DNA of 64,000 bases, from the NCBI GenBank assembly GCA_963837325.1, contig CAWIMV010000001.1, positions 434,001-498,000 on the forward strand, given 5' to 3'. The first letter of the stretch is position 1, and every line of letters starts with the position of its first letter. A model generated the notes under the pieces. It ran no database searches. It had not been told where the DNA came from and saw nothing but the letters and a program-made list of their open reading frames with translations. Source of the stretch: CAVQKZ01 sp963837325 (GTDB lineage: Bacteria; Actinomycetota; Actinomycetes; Mycobacteriales; Jatrophihabitantaceae). Below, in pieces: positions 16,583-25,352 of this stretch. The translations under genes were made by a program, and so were the position numbers.

Positions 16583-17878
16583 ATGATCAATCGCAGGTGC
16601 GTAGGACGACGAGTCGCGGCGGCGCTCGCCGCCGTCGCATTAGCGGCTCAGCTATCGGCTTGTGGTTCGTCCACGAGCTCCAGTTCGACGTCAGGAACAA
16701 TCCGGGTCGTTGCGCTGGCGTCGGGCGTGTCGGGGAGTCACAGCCCTGTGGCGATGCTCGTGCACGATTTCGAGGCCGCCCATCCGACGATCAAGGTAAA
16801 GCTGTCGACGCTGCCGTTCAACCAGTACGCGCAGGTGATCCGCGCCCAGATCAACGCAGGCTCACCGCCGGACGTCATCCAGACGACCTCGGGCTACGGG
16901 AACGCCATCGCCGTGAATGAGTTGGCGCGCGCCAACGCGCTGCTCGATCTGAGCGGTGAGCCGTGGGTAGGGGAGATCCCGAGCCAATTTCGGGGCGTGT
17001 TCGGGACGAACAACAAGATCTACAACTACGCGCCAACCAAGTCTGCGATCGGACTGATCTACGACAAGAAGGCGTTCGCGGCGAAGCACATTGACATCCC
17101 ACAGACGTTCCCCACGCTGGTTGACCTCTGCCGTCGCGAGGCCGGTTCAGGAAGATCGCTCCTCGCGTTAGGTGGGCAGGCGACGGTGAACCTGTTGTTC
17201 GTCGGCTACGCGCTCGCCGCCTCGACGGCGTACTCGCAGGATCCGCAATTCGCCGCCGAGCGGCTTGCCGACAAGACGAAATTTCGCGACTCGCGGGGTT
17301 GGCTGCAGTCGCTACAGGAGTTCGATGCGATGAACAAGGCGAAGTGCTTCGGTGACTCTCCAGCCGGCTTGTCCACCGACGCGGCAACGCAACGGCTCGC
17401 GAAGGGAAGCGCCCTGGCCATGATCTCAGTCATGGAGACCCTGCCCGTCGTCCAGACCGCTGCCAAACAGGGGGAGTGGGCCGCCGCGCCGTTCCCCGGC
17501 GGGCCGGACGTGGCCGCCACACGGGTACCGGTCGGCGTAAGCGCCGGATTCGCCATCCCCAGGACCGCCAAGCAGCCGACGCTGGCCAAGCGCTTTATCT
17601 CCTTCCTGGCCACGCCGGCGAACACGGCACGCTTCGCGGCGAACTCGAAATCCATCCCGTTGTTCACCGCGGGCACGAGCGAGTCGGCCGTCCCCACCGC
17701 GGCGCAGGCGCTTGCGCCATACCTCGCGCCCGCCCGCAGCGTGACCTACCTCGACCAGTACTGGCCGAGCGCGGAAGTCGAGCAGAACTACATGAAGGAT
17801 CTCCAGGCGCTGGTCACGGGACAGATCACGCCCGAGGCGATCCTGCGTGACATGGATCAGAGCTGGCAGGGTGCGTGA
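16583..17878 (+). CDS. ABC sugar-type solute-binding lipoprotein (importer 1)
   Basis: 431 residues, with ATG after GGAGGGCGAG. Lipoprotein signal with lipobox LSAC (Cys about residue 27) and a Ser-rich linker. A family-1 extracellular solute-binding fold follows: AMLVHDFEAAHPTIKVKLS, AGSPPDVIQTT, AIGLIYDKKAF and a C-terminal ITPEAILRDMDQSW. It captures the substrate outside the membrane and delivers it to the two permeases that follow at 3-bp spacing. No ATPase is encoded in the operon. Substrate unknown; CUT1 relatives bind oligosaccharides or glycosides. Confidence 0.9.
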   Translation: MINRRCVGRRVAAALAAVALAAQLSACGSSTSSSSTSGTIRVVALASGVSGSHSPVAMLVHDFEAAHPTIKVKLSTLPFNQYAQVIRAQINAGSPPDVIQTTSGYGNAIAVNELARANALLDLSGEPWVGEIPSQFRGVFGTNNKIYNYAPTKSAIGLIYDKKAFAAKHIDIPQTFPTLVDLCRREAGSGRSLLALGGQATVNLLFVGYALAASTAYSQDPQFAAERLADKTKFRDSRGWLQSLQEFDAMNKAKCFGDSPAGLSTDAATQRLAKGSALAMISVMETLPVVQTAAKQGEWAAAPFPGGPDVAATRVPVGVSAGFAIPRTAKQPTLAKRFISFLATPANTARFAANSKSIPLFTAGTSESAVPTAAQALAPYLAPARSVTYLDQYWPSAEVEQNYMKDLQALVTGQITPEAILRDMDQSWQGA

Positions 17879-17881
17879 CTC

Positions 17882-18820
17882 GTGCCGAACGTGCTGACGG
17901 CACCGGACCGAATGACGCCGTCCGCGTCCATGCGGACGGTCGAGCCGGCACCCCGATCGCGCAGCAGGCTTCGCGTGCCCTGGTGGTTCGTGCTCCCGGC
18001 AGCCGGGCTGTATCTCGCGCTCTTCCTGCTCCCCAGCCTGTTCGGTGCGGCCTACGCATTCACTGACTGGAACGGACTGACGCAACCGCATTGGATCGGC
18101 TTCGCGAACTTCCGCCGGCTGCTGTCCGACTCGCAGGGCTCCGCCGCGTTGCAGCACACTCTGGTGCTCGCGGGCGGGTACGTGGTCGTTGCGAATGTGG
18201 TGGGCTTGGCACTCGCGGTCGGCCTGCACCGGACCCTGAAGAGCAGGAACTTCCTGCGTGCGGTGTTCTTCGCGCCCGCCGCGGTGAGCCCGCTCGCGGT
18301 GGCTTATGTGTGGCAGTTCATTCTGCAACCGGACGGTCCCGCGAACACGCTGCTGAAGAACGTCGGGCTCGCCTCTGCGACACGTCCCTGGCTCGGAGAC
18401 CCGACCACAGCGCTGTGGGCTGTGCTGCTCACGATGATCTGGCAGTTTGCCGGTTATCACATGGTCATTTACCTCGCGGGTCTGCAGACGATCTCGTCGC
18501 ACCTCTACGAGGCGGCGACTCTGGACGGTGCGGGGGCCTGGCGCTCGTTCCGCTACGTCATCGCGCCGCAGCTTCTGCCTGCGTTTTCGATCAGTGTGGC
18601 CTTGTCGCTGATCGGCGGACTCAAGGTGTTCGACCAGGTCGAAGCGCTCACCGGAGGCGGCCCAGGATCGGCGACCGAAACGTTGTCGACGCAGGTGTAC
18701 CAGCAGGCGTTCGTCAACAGCAGGTTCGGCTACAGCGCTGCGCTGGGACTCGTCCTCGCCGTCATCGTCGGGGTGCTCGCCGCTCTCCAACTTCGGGTCA
18801 TGCGCGAGCGGCAGGGGTGA
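17882..18820 (+). CDS. ABC transporter permease, MalF-type (importer 1)
   Basis: 312 residues. N-terminal cytoplasmic tail, then six predicted membrane helices beginning WWFVLPAAGLYLALFLLP. The EAA loop reads LYEAATLDGAGAWRSFRYVIAP, the docking site for the shared ATPase. GGLKVFDQVEALTGGGPG is typical of the MalF/UgpA group. It is read three bases after the binding-protein stop and four before the partner permease. It forms half of the membrane channel for the importer-1 substrate. Confidence 0.9.
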   Translation: MPNVLTAPDRMTPSASMRTVEPAPRSRSRLRVPWWFVLPAAGLYLALFLLPSLFGAAYAFTDWNGLTQPHWIGFANFRRLLSDSQGSAALQHTLVLAGGYVVVANVVGLALAVGLHRTLKSRNFLRAVFFAPAAVSPLAVAYVWQFILQPDGPANTLLKNVGLASATRPWLGDPTTALWAVLLTMIWQFAGYHMVIYLAGLQTISSHLYEAATLDGAGAWRSFRYVIAPQLLPAFSISVALSLIGGLKVFDQVEALTGGGPGSATETLSTQVYQQAFVNSRFGYSAALGLVLAVIVGVLAALQLRVMRERQG

Positions 18821-18823
18821 CGC

Positions 18824-19663
18824 ATGAGCGCCTACTCGATCCGGACTGCTGCCCGCGAGGCTTCGTTCTGGATCCTTGCCGCAGTTGTCCTTTTCCCGAT
18901 CTACCTCTTGATCTCGTTGTCGCTCAAGACTCCCACTCAGGCATCGAAGTCACCGTTCAGCCTTCCGACCCACCCGACATTGGCGAACTTCGAACAAGCT
19001 TGGAACGGTGCCGGCACGGGAATTCCGTCGCTCGGCAGATCACTGTTCAACAGCGCGGTCACGACGCTGGTTGTCGTGGTCGTCTTGATCGCGGTGGCCG
19101 GTCCGGCCGGTTATGTGCTCGGGCGTCGCAGCGGCCGGCTGTCCACCGGTGTGTCAGCCGTGTTCGTGACCGGGCTGATTCTGCCAGCGCAACTCGGGTT
19201 CATCCCGCTGTTCGTCGCAATGTCGCGGAGCCAGCTCACCGGCACGCGGTTCGGGCTCATCCTGGTGTACTTAGGCCTGCTGATGCCGCTGGCAGTTTTC
19301 CTGTACACCGGGTTCTTCCGGAAGCTACCGCGCGAATACGAGGAAGCAGCGGCGGTCGATGGTGCCGGGCCGGTTAGAACGTTCACCCACATCGTGCTGC
19401 CGTTGATGCGCCCGATCTCGGGCACCGTCGCACTGCTGACCGGCATGCAGGTGTGGAACGACTTCTTCACCCCGCTCGTCTTCACGGGTGGCACGGACAA
19501 GGTCACCACTCCGGTCGATGTGTACTCCTTCGTTGGTCAGTACACGACACGATGGAATCTTGTCTTTGCCACCGTCGTCATCGCCCTGGGGCCGGTCGTG
19601 ATCATCTACATCTTTTTCCAGAAGTACCTCATCAGGGGGTTCGAGAGCGGTGTGCGTGGCTGA
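18824..19663 (+). CDS. ABC transporter permease, MalG-type (importer 1)
   Basis: 279 residues with six membrane helices. The EAA loop is YEEAAAVDGAGPVRTFTHIVLP and the C-terminus reads IYIFFQKYLIRGFESGVRG, characteristic of MalG/UgpE permeases. It completes the importer begun at 16583. The ATPase must come from elsewhere, as with the multitask MsiK-type ATPases of actinomycetes (family knowledge, not seen here). Confidence 0.9.
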   Translation: MSAYSIRTAAREASFWILAAVVLFPIYLLISLSLKTPTQASKSPFSLPTHPTLANFEQAWNGAGTGIPSLGRSLFNSAVTTLVVVVVLIAVAGPAGYVLGRRSGRLSTGVSAVFVTGLILPAQLGFIPLFVAMSRSQLTGTRFGLILVYLGLLMPLAVFLYTGFFRKLPREYEEAAAVDGAGPVRTFTHIVLPLMRPISGTVALLTGMQVWNDFFTPLVFTGGTDKVTTPVDVYSFVGQYTTRWNLVFATVVIALGPVVIIYIFFQKYLIRGFESGVRG

Positions 19664-19681
19664 GCACACACGACCGCCGTG

Positions 19682-20530
19682 ATGCACAGATCCCTCGCGG
19701 TCGTGGCCGACGGCTTCTTCTTCCTCGAGGGCCCGCGGTGGCGAAACGGTCGACTGTATGTCTCCGACCTGATCGGCCGCACGGTGTGCAGCGTCGCCGA
19801 GGACGGCGAGAACCGCGTGTTGTGCGACGTCGCGGGGCGCCCATCGGGGCTCGGCTTCGACCGGGACGGGAACCTGATGATCGTGTCGATGCAGGACGGT
19901 CACCTGCTCCTGCTGCGCGACGGTCGACTTCACCAGCTCGCGGACCTCAGCCAGCACGCCCGCGGGCAGCCCAACGACATGGTCGTGGCCCCGTGCGGAC
20001 GCGCATACATCGGAACGATCGGCGATCCGAACGGCGTTGACGCGGCCTCCGGCAGACTGCTCCGTGTCGACCCGGACGGCACGGTCGCGATCGCCGCAGA
20101 CGGATTGTGCTTCCCCAACGGCGCCGTCGTGCTGGACGGTGGGCGCCGCCTCGTCGTAGCCGAGACATTCGCCCGCCGCCTTACGAGCTTCGAGATTGCT
20201 GCCGACGGCTCGCTGGGCGGGCGTTGCGTGTGGCTCGACCTGGCCGAGGCAGGGCTGCAGCCGGACGGCATCGCGGTCGATTGCGAGGGAGCGGTGTGGG
20301 TCGCTGATGCACACGGGTCGGGAGCCTTCCGCGTGGACGGCGAGGGTCGCGTCGTTGAGATGGTGCCGACCGGCGACCTGTCTGTGTACGCGGTCGCACT
20401 CGGTGGTGCGGACGGGCGGACGCTGTTCCTGTGTGCGGCACCGTCGGTGCTGGGCCATGACCCCGCTGACCAGCCGAGGGGACAGTTACTGGCGCACCGC
20501 GTCACCGCGCCTGCCGCGACCGACCGCTAG
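19682..20530 (+). CDS. SMP-30/gluconolactonase-like protein
   Basis: 282 residues; a GTG sits just before the ATG and either may start translation. Six-bladed propeller signatures are visible: FFLEGPRWRNGRLYVSDL (metal Glu), GQPNDMVVAPCGRAYIG (Asn) and LQPDGIAVDCEGAVWVAD (Asp). Family members hydrolyse sugar or other lactones with Ca or Zn. Its place as the last gene of the importer-1 operon suggests ring-opening of a lactone made from the imported compound. Its last 29 bp overlap the convergent gene at 20502. Confidence 0.88.
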   Translation: MHRSLAVVADGFFFLEGPRWRNGRLYVSDLIGRTVCSVAEDGENRVLCDVAGRPSGLGFDRDGNLMIVSMQDGHLLLLRDGRLHQLADLSQHARGQPNDMVVAPCGRAYIGTIGDPNGVDAASGRLLRVDPDGTVAIAADGLCFPNGAVVLDGGRRLVVAETFARRLTSFEIAADGSLGGRCVWLDLAEAGLQPDGIAVDCEGAVWVADAHGSGAFRVDGEGRVVEMVPTGDLSVYAVALGGADGRTLFLCAAPSVLGHDPADQPRGQLLAHRVTAPAATDR

Positions 20531-20714
20531 CCGGCTCAACCGCGCCGTGCACGGCCGACAGCGGAACGTCGTAAAGCAGGTCGGCGAGGGTGCGCATGAG
20601 CGGCCACAGCGCGATAAGGGTGTCGAGGTCACGCGCCACTTCGCGCAACCCATTCAGCTCCAGGCAGTCGTTGACGGCCCGTCGGATAGTGGCATCGTGC
20701 CCGTCAGCGCTCAT
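20502..20714 (-). CDS. 70-aa protein translationally coupled to the amidase
   Basis: The ATG overlaps the amidase stop (ATGA), so the two are almost certainly made together. The product is helical (IRRAVNDCLELNGLREVARD, LIALWPLMRTLADLLYDVPL) and ends in EPASGRSR. Several AtzE/GatA-type amidases need a small helical partner (AtzG/DUF4089 or GatC). Size, coupling and the C-terminal DVPLxxxxxxxEPA pattern recall these, but the sequence match is only suggestive and the gene order is reversed from AtzG-AtzE. It overlaps the lactonase gene tail-to-tail. Confidence 0.6.
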   Translation of the reverse strand: MSADGHDATIRRAVNDCLELNGLREVARDLDTLIALWPLMRTLADLLYDVPLSAVHGAVEPASGRSRQAR

Positions 20715-22072
20715 GACGACGCTCCTTCGTCGAAGGGGGCGGACAAGTGCCAGCGCGTCAGCCCTTGAAACGCTGAGGCGAGGCGCAGCAGTAGTTGATC
20801 ATCGGACCGTCGGGTGGCGATCTGCAGGCCGATCGGTAGGCCAGATGCGTCGCGACCCATCGGGATCGACAACGCGGGATTGCCGAGCGCGCTCCAGTAC
20901 ATGGTGTAGATGACGCTCAGGCCGTCGTCGTGCTCGCGATTGTCGAGCATTGGCGCCGATGTGCCGACGGTCGGGTGCACGACGGCGTCGACGTCGTCGA
21001 ACACGGTACCGACGAGACGACGTCCCTCCGCGCGGACCCGCTGCGCCTGCAGGTAGTCAGCCGACCCGAGCATCGCGCCCGCGGCGAGCAGGCACCGGGT
21101 CGCTTCGCCGAAAAGGTCCCACTGGGTGCGTAGCCGGTCGCGGTGTTCGTTGAGCCCCTCGACCAGCATTGTCGCCATCGTCGCGGCCGTGATCGACTCG
21201 ACGTGGGGGAGTTCGACGTTGGTGGTGACGGCGCCCAACGCATCGAACGTCTTGACCGCCTCCTCGAAGCGCTCGGTCACGTCCGGTTGATTCGGATTCT
21301 GGCGGAGGTGGTGGGCGCGCTCGACCCCAATACGCGTGCCCGCGATTGGTCGTGGTGCGCGCGCCGGCTTCGCGGGCGTTGAGCCCGCAAGACTGTCAAG
21401 CATCGCGGCGGCATCGTCGGCGGTCCTGGTGAGCAGCCCGACCCGATCGAGACTCCGGCTCAGCGTGAGAACGCCGTCCCTTGGCAGCCGATGGCGGGAC
21501 GGGCACAAGCCGGTGACCCCGCACCACGCCGCCGGCACGCGGACGCTGCCGGCCGTGTCCGTCCCAAGGGCGCCGAGAAAGAAGCCGGCGGCAACGCCGG
21601 CGGCGCTGCCCGAGCTCGATCCCCCGGTGTCGTGCGCGGGGTTCCACGGGTTGCGAGTTCGCGGCCGGGACGGGCCAGGCGTGCCGAGGGCGAACTCGTA
21701 TGTGCGGGTCTTGCCGATGACTACCGCGCCGGAAGACCGCAGCGCGGTGACGACGACGGCATCAGCCGCGGGGCCGTGGCCGAGCACGCGCCCCACGTTC
21801 GAGCCCGCCCGGGTCGGGCCTTCGCTCGTGCTGATTACGTCCTTGACCCCGATCGGGATGCCGTGCAGCGGGCCCCGGTCGATGCCCGCCCGCAGTTCGC
21901 GATCGGCGCGCTGCGCGCTGTCGAGCGCAGACTCGTCGAAGCGGCAGGCGTAGACGTCGATCAGGTGATCGAGTCGGTCCGCCCGGGCGAGCAGCGCCTC
22001 GGTCAACTCGACGCTGGTGTATGCGCCGGCGCGCAGCTCACGTCCCGCCGACACTATCGAGGGCGGGATCAT
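20711..22072 (-). CDS. Amidase-signature-family hydrolase
   Basis: About 453 residues from the ATG at 22072; a GTG at 22114 would add 14. The Ser-cisSer-Lys triad is present: Lys in PIGVKDVIST, the Gly/Ser-rich stretch DTGGSSSGSAAGVAAG with the cis-Ser, and the nucleophile Ser in GTDTAGSVRVPAAWCGVTG. The C-terminus (GNPALSIPMGRDASGLPIGLQI) is typical. It cleaves an amide, possibly an N-acyl or carbamoyl bond of the island's substrate. It is divergent from the aminotransferase operon and coupled to the 70-aa gene downstream. Confidence 0.92.
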   Translation of the reverse strand: MIPPSIVSAGRELRAGAYTSVELTEALLARADRLDHLIDVYACRFDESALDSAQRADRELRAGIDRGPLHGIPIGVKDVISTSEGPTRAGSNVGRVLGHGPAADAVVVTALRSSGAVVIGKTRTYEFALGTPGPSRPRTRNPWNPAHDTGGSSSGSAAGVAAGFFLGALGTDTAGSVRVPAAWCGVTGLCPSRHRLPRDGVLTLSRSLDRVGLLTRTADDAAAMLDSLAGSTPAKPARAPRPIAGTRIGVERAHHLRQNPNQPDVTERFEEAVKTFDALGAVTTNVELPHVESITAATMATMLVEGLNEHRDRLRTQWDLFGEATRCLLAAGAMLGSADYLQAQRVRAEGRRLVGTVFDDVDAVVHPTVGTSAPMLDNREHDDGLSVIYTMYWSALGNPALSIPMGRDASGLPIGLQIATRRSDDQLLLRLASAFQGLTRWHLSAPFDEGASS

Positions 22073-22174
22073 GGCGCGGGAATTGGTCGGGATCGCACCC
22101 GGCCAATATCTCACTATCCGATGCGGTCATCACATACTTGACACTCGGGTAGGTGGGATGGTTGGTTCACTGGC

Positions 22175-23545
22175 ATGAATGGTGCCGATCTGGACGAAGC
22201 GACGCTGCGCGAGGTGGCAAGCAAGCACCTGTGGATGCCGTATTCGCCGCCCGGGGCACAGGGCGCGATGTTCGCGCCGATTCGGGTGATCGAGCGTGGG
22301 TCGGGGTGTCGGTTGTGGGACGTGTCCGGAAAGGAGTACCTGGACGGCATCTCCGCGCTCGAGGCGGCAATCCTCGGCCATGGTGACGAGGAGATCATCG
22401 CCGCGATCGACGCGCAGGCGCACAAGCTTACGTTCCTGGACGTCTTTCGATTCGCTGCGCCACCACAGATCGAACTCGCCGAGCGGCTAACTGCCCTTGC
22501 CCCAGGGATGCAGTACGCGCACTTCGCCCCTGGCGGCGCGGAGGCCGATGAGGTCGCGATCAAGATGGCGCGCCAGTACCACCATCTCCGCGGTGCCCCG
22601 TACCGCAAGAAGGTCATTACCCGGCAGGGTTCCTTCCACGGCGTCACCTACGACGCGATGGGCCTGGACGGTCGCTACTTCGCCTCGGCGAACGACGTCT
22701 ACCACGGCGGTCTCACGTGGGGCCGGGTCGCGCCGGTGCGGGCACCGTTCCCACCCGCGCTGGGTCGGGCCGGACGGCATGTGGCCTCGGTCGACTCGAT
22801 CGACGCCACGATCCGCGCCGAGGGCCCTGAGACCGTGGCCGCTGTCGTCGTCGACCCGATGGCGACGGCGATCGCGGTGGGCATGCCGCCCGATGATTAC
22901 CAGCGTGAGTTGCGCGCGGTGTGCGACGAGCACGGCGTGCTGCTGATCTGCGACGAGGTCATCACCGGGATGGGGCGTACCGGCCGCCTGTTCGCCACCG
23001 AGTTCGCGGGGATCCAGCCCGATTTCATCACGATGTCGAAGGGGCTCAGCTCGGGCTACTTCCCGATCGCGGCCTGCCTGATCGCCCCGCACGTGGCCGA
23101 GGTGTTTGCGCAGAACAAGGCGATCTTCCGGCACGGCAACACCTACGCCGGCCATCCGATCGGAGCCGCGGCGGCACTCGCCGTGCTGGACCGCGTCGAG
23201 CGCGACCGGCTCTGGGAACGATCTGCCGCGATGGGCGAGCGGCTGCTAACGGGGCTCCGCCGTCTCGCGGGGAACCCGTTGTATTGGGACGTCCGCGGCC
23301 GCGGGCTGCTCGTCGGTCTAGAAATCGTGGCCGATGCGGAGTCGGGCGCCGATTTTGAAGACCGCGTCGGGGCGGGCAACGAACTGCGTTCGCGCTGCCT
23401 CGATCTCGGTCTCATCAGCCTGATCCTCCATCCGGGCAACGTGCTGTTCCTGGCTCCCCCGCTCACGATCTCCGAGGAGGAGATCGATGAGATGGTCGCG
23501 ATCGTCTCCACCGCCTTGGACGACATGGCGAAGGCTCACACGTGA
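22175..23545 (+). CDS. Class III (omega) aminotransferase
   Basis: 456 residues and the first gene of the ten-gene operon. PLP-dependent fold type I: LLICDEVITGMGRTG carries the cofactor-binding Asp, and DFITMSKGLSSGYFP the PLP Lys (K289). MYPIP-like N-terminal WMPYSPPG and the GSFHG segment match the omega-amino-acid:pyruvate group (beta-alanine, GABA, diamine and related transaminases). It would move a terminal amino group onto pyruvate and leave an aldehyde for the SDRs. Its stop overlaps the next start (GTGA). Confidence 0.92.
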   Translation: MNGADLDEATLREVASKHLWMPYSPPGAQGAMFAPIRVIERGSGCRLWDVSGKEYLDGISALEAAILGHGDEEIIAAIDAQAHKLTFLDVFRFAAPPQIELAERLTALAPGMQYAHFAPGGAEADEVAIKMARQYHHLRGAPYRKKVITRQGSFHGVTYDAMGLDGRYFASANDVYHGGLTWGRVAPVRAPFPPALGRAGRHVASVDSIDATIRAEGPETVAAVVVDPMATAIAVGMPPDDYQRELRAVCDEHGVLLICDEVITGMGRTGRLFATEFAGIQPDFITMSKGLSSGYFPIAACLIAPHVAEVFAQNKAIFRHGNTYAGHPIGAAAALAVLDRVERDRLWERSAAMGERLLTGLRRLAGNPLYWDVRGRGLLVGLEIVADAESGADFEDRVGAGNELRSRCLDLGLISLILHPGNVLFLAPPLTISEEEIDEMVAIVSTALDDMAKAHT

Positions 23546-24282
23546 CTTCCCGAGCGGCCGTGGTCGTTGGCGGCGCAAGCGGAATCGGTGCCGCCGTGTG
23601 CCGGATGCTCGCCAACGACGGCGCCCCCGTGTCGATCCTCGACCGCGACGTCGATCGAGGCGCTGCCCTGGCCGCCGAACTGGGCAGCGCCACCGCGGTG
23701 GAATGCGACGTCGCCGATGCGAAGTCGGTCGACGCCGGGGTGAAGTTGGCAGCCGAGCGGATGGGATCGGTCGACGCCTTGGTGTGCTGCGCGGGCATCG
23801 TCGACCCACAGCCGTCCACGGATGTGAGCGACGAGCGCTGGGCACGGCTGCTGGACGTCAATCTGGCCGGGACGATGCGGTGTGCCCGTGCTGGATACGA
23901 GTATCTGCGCGTCTCGCCGGAACCTGCGATCGTTACCGTCAGCTCGGTCGCCGCCCGCATCGGAATGCCCGGCCGACTGTCCTACAGTGCCGCCAAGGCC
24001 GCGATCGAGGGCCTCACCCGCTGCCTTGCCGTCGAATGGGCGTCGGATGGGATCCGTGTCAACGCGGTCGCGCCCGGCTACGCGCGGACGCCGCTGATGC
24101 TGCAGGCGAGCCGAACCGCGCTCGATCAGGACGCATTGATCGCGGCGACTCCGCTGCGCCGCATGGCCGAGCCTGAAGAGATCGCCTCGGCCGTGGCATT
24201 TCTTGCTTCTCCGGCAGCCAGCTTCGTCACCGGACAGGTTCTCGTGGTCGACGGCGGCCTGAGCGTGGGCAGCAACTGGTGA
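23542..24282 (+). CDS. SDR-family NAD(P)-dependent oxidoreductase (operon copy 1)
   Basis: 246 residues, GTG start overlapping the aminotransferase stop. Rossmann motif VVGGASGIGAAV (the first Gly pair deviates from the usual TGxxxGIG), CCAGI for the NNAG position, catalytic Ser in TVSSVAA, and Tyr/Lys in YSAAK. The C-terminal FVTGQVLVVDGGLS is typical of classical SDRs. Asp at the end of beta-2 (LDRD) suggests NAD rather than NADP. Role inferred: oxidation or reduction of an alcohol or ketone intermediate. Confidence 0.92.
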   Translation: MTSRAAVVVGGASGIGAAVCRMLANDGAPVSILDRDVDRGAALAAELGSATAVECDVADAKSVDAGVKLAAERMGSVDALVCCAGIVDPQPSTDVSDERWARLLDVNLAGTMRCARAGYEYLRVSPEPAIVTVSSVAARIGMPGRLSYSAAKAAIEGLTRCLAVEWASDGIRVNAVAPGYARTPLMLQASRTALDQDALIAATPLRRMAEPEEIASAVAFLASPAASFVTGQVLVVDGGLSVGSNW

Positions 24283-25352
24283 TGGACGAGCCGAGCGCAA
24301 ATCGTTCGCACCCCGCAGACGAGACGAGGGCGGCAATGGACAGGTCAGCACCGTCGGGGTTGTCGCAGACGCCGCTCATCCGGCGCCCGATCCGGACCGG
24401 CCGAGCGGAACGGTTGGGCGTCCCCACCGACGTGCTGCTGCTGGACGCGCTGCAGCAGCGTCAGGTGGACGAGAGTCTGGAGCTGCTCGACTACCTCGTG
24501 GCCGAGGCGGGCCGGATCCACGAACTGTTCAGCACATGGCTCGCGAGCCTGCAGACCTACGCGCAGAACGCGCTACCCGACTGGCCCGAACAGCGCGTCG
24601 ATCTCGAGTCGCGAATCGGCGCCGCGATCCCGATCGTCGATCACCGCACGGTTGCCATGAACGAGCAGCAGACCGTGCGCACCGCCATTGTGTCCTGCGA
24701 CGTGGACGAGACGCGCCGGGCATTGACCAGGCTGCGGTCCGCGCAGATGTCCGTGCACGACGCACAGGTCGACTGGGCGTGGGGCATGCTCACGGTCCTG
24801 CAGCGGGCCCTTGGTGAGGCGCAAATGGAGGACGTCTTCCGCGTCACGCAGCGCGAGTGGTTGACGGCGCGCTACGAGCTGGTGCGCGACATGAGCTCAC
24901 GCGAGCTGTTCGAACTCACCATCGAGGGGATGCGTGGGCACTACTGCGGTTCCGGCCGCAGCGGTGAGATCGACGTCGTCGAGGACGACGAGAAGTGGAC
25001 GATGTCGTTTGACCCGTGCGGCACAGGCGGACGCGCGCGACGCGGCGACCCGGCGCGCGGGCAGGTACCCCGCACGGAGCCGCCGTTCGACTTCGCCGTC
25101 GTCGACGGCGCATACGACTGGACGTGGGGGCGCAAGGGCGTGTGCCTGTACTGCGCGCATTGCGCCGTCGTGAACGAAATCCTCCCGATCGAGCAGCTCG
25201 GCACGCCGATGCGAGTAACCGAATACCCGCAGGACGCCGGGCAGCCGTGCCGATGGATCGTCTACAAGTCGCCCGAGTTCGTCCCCGACCCCGTGTTCGA
25301 GCGAGTCGGCAAGCGCCGCCCCTCGCCGGCCGAAGAGAGCCAGCCGACATGA
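24279..25352 (+). CDS. Cysteine-rich protein of unknown function
   Basis: 357 residues from a GTG overlapping the SDR stop; the ATG follows directly at 24282. I do not recognise a named family. The N-terminal two thirds are helical. The C-terminal third has SFDPCGTGGRARRG, DWTWGRKGVCLYCAHCAVVN and QPCRWIVYK, giving five Cys in a pattern (C...CxxCxxC...C) that could bind metal or hold a catalytic thiol. The FDPCGTGGR and W-G-R-K-G-V segments look like conserved active-site motifs. Stop and next start overlap (ATGA). The strict coupling to a flavoenzyme suggests they act on the same substrate. Confidence 0.7.
   Translation: MMDEPSANRSHPADETRAAMDRSAPSGLSQTPLIRRPIRTGRAERLGVPTDVLLLDALQQRQVDESLELLDYLVAEAGRIHELFSTWLASLQTYAQNALPDWPEQRVDLESRIGAAIPIVDHRTVAMNEQQTVRTAIVSCDVDETRRALTRLRSAQMSVHDAQVDWAWGMLTVLQRALGEAQMEDVFRVTQREWLTARYELVRDMSSRELFELTIEGMRGHYCGSGRSGEIDVVEDDEKWTMSFDPCGTGGRARRGDPARGQVPRTEPPFDFAVVDGAYDWTWGRKGVCLYCAHCAVVNEILPIEQLGTPMRVTEYPQDAGQPCRWIVYKSPEFVPDPVFERVGKRRPSPAEESQPT

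Noticed and set aside
22120..22160. A further TTGACA with an upstream CATC before the aminotransferase operon, as a fifth IclR site
   Set aside because: The gap is six bases instead of five and the first base differs from TRTC; neither strand of 22073-22174 gives a match to the consensus.
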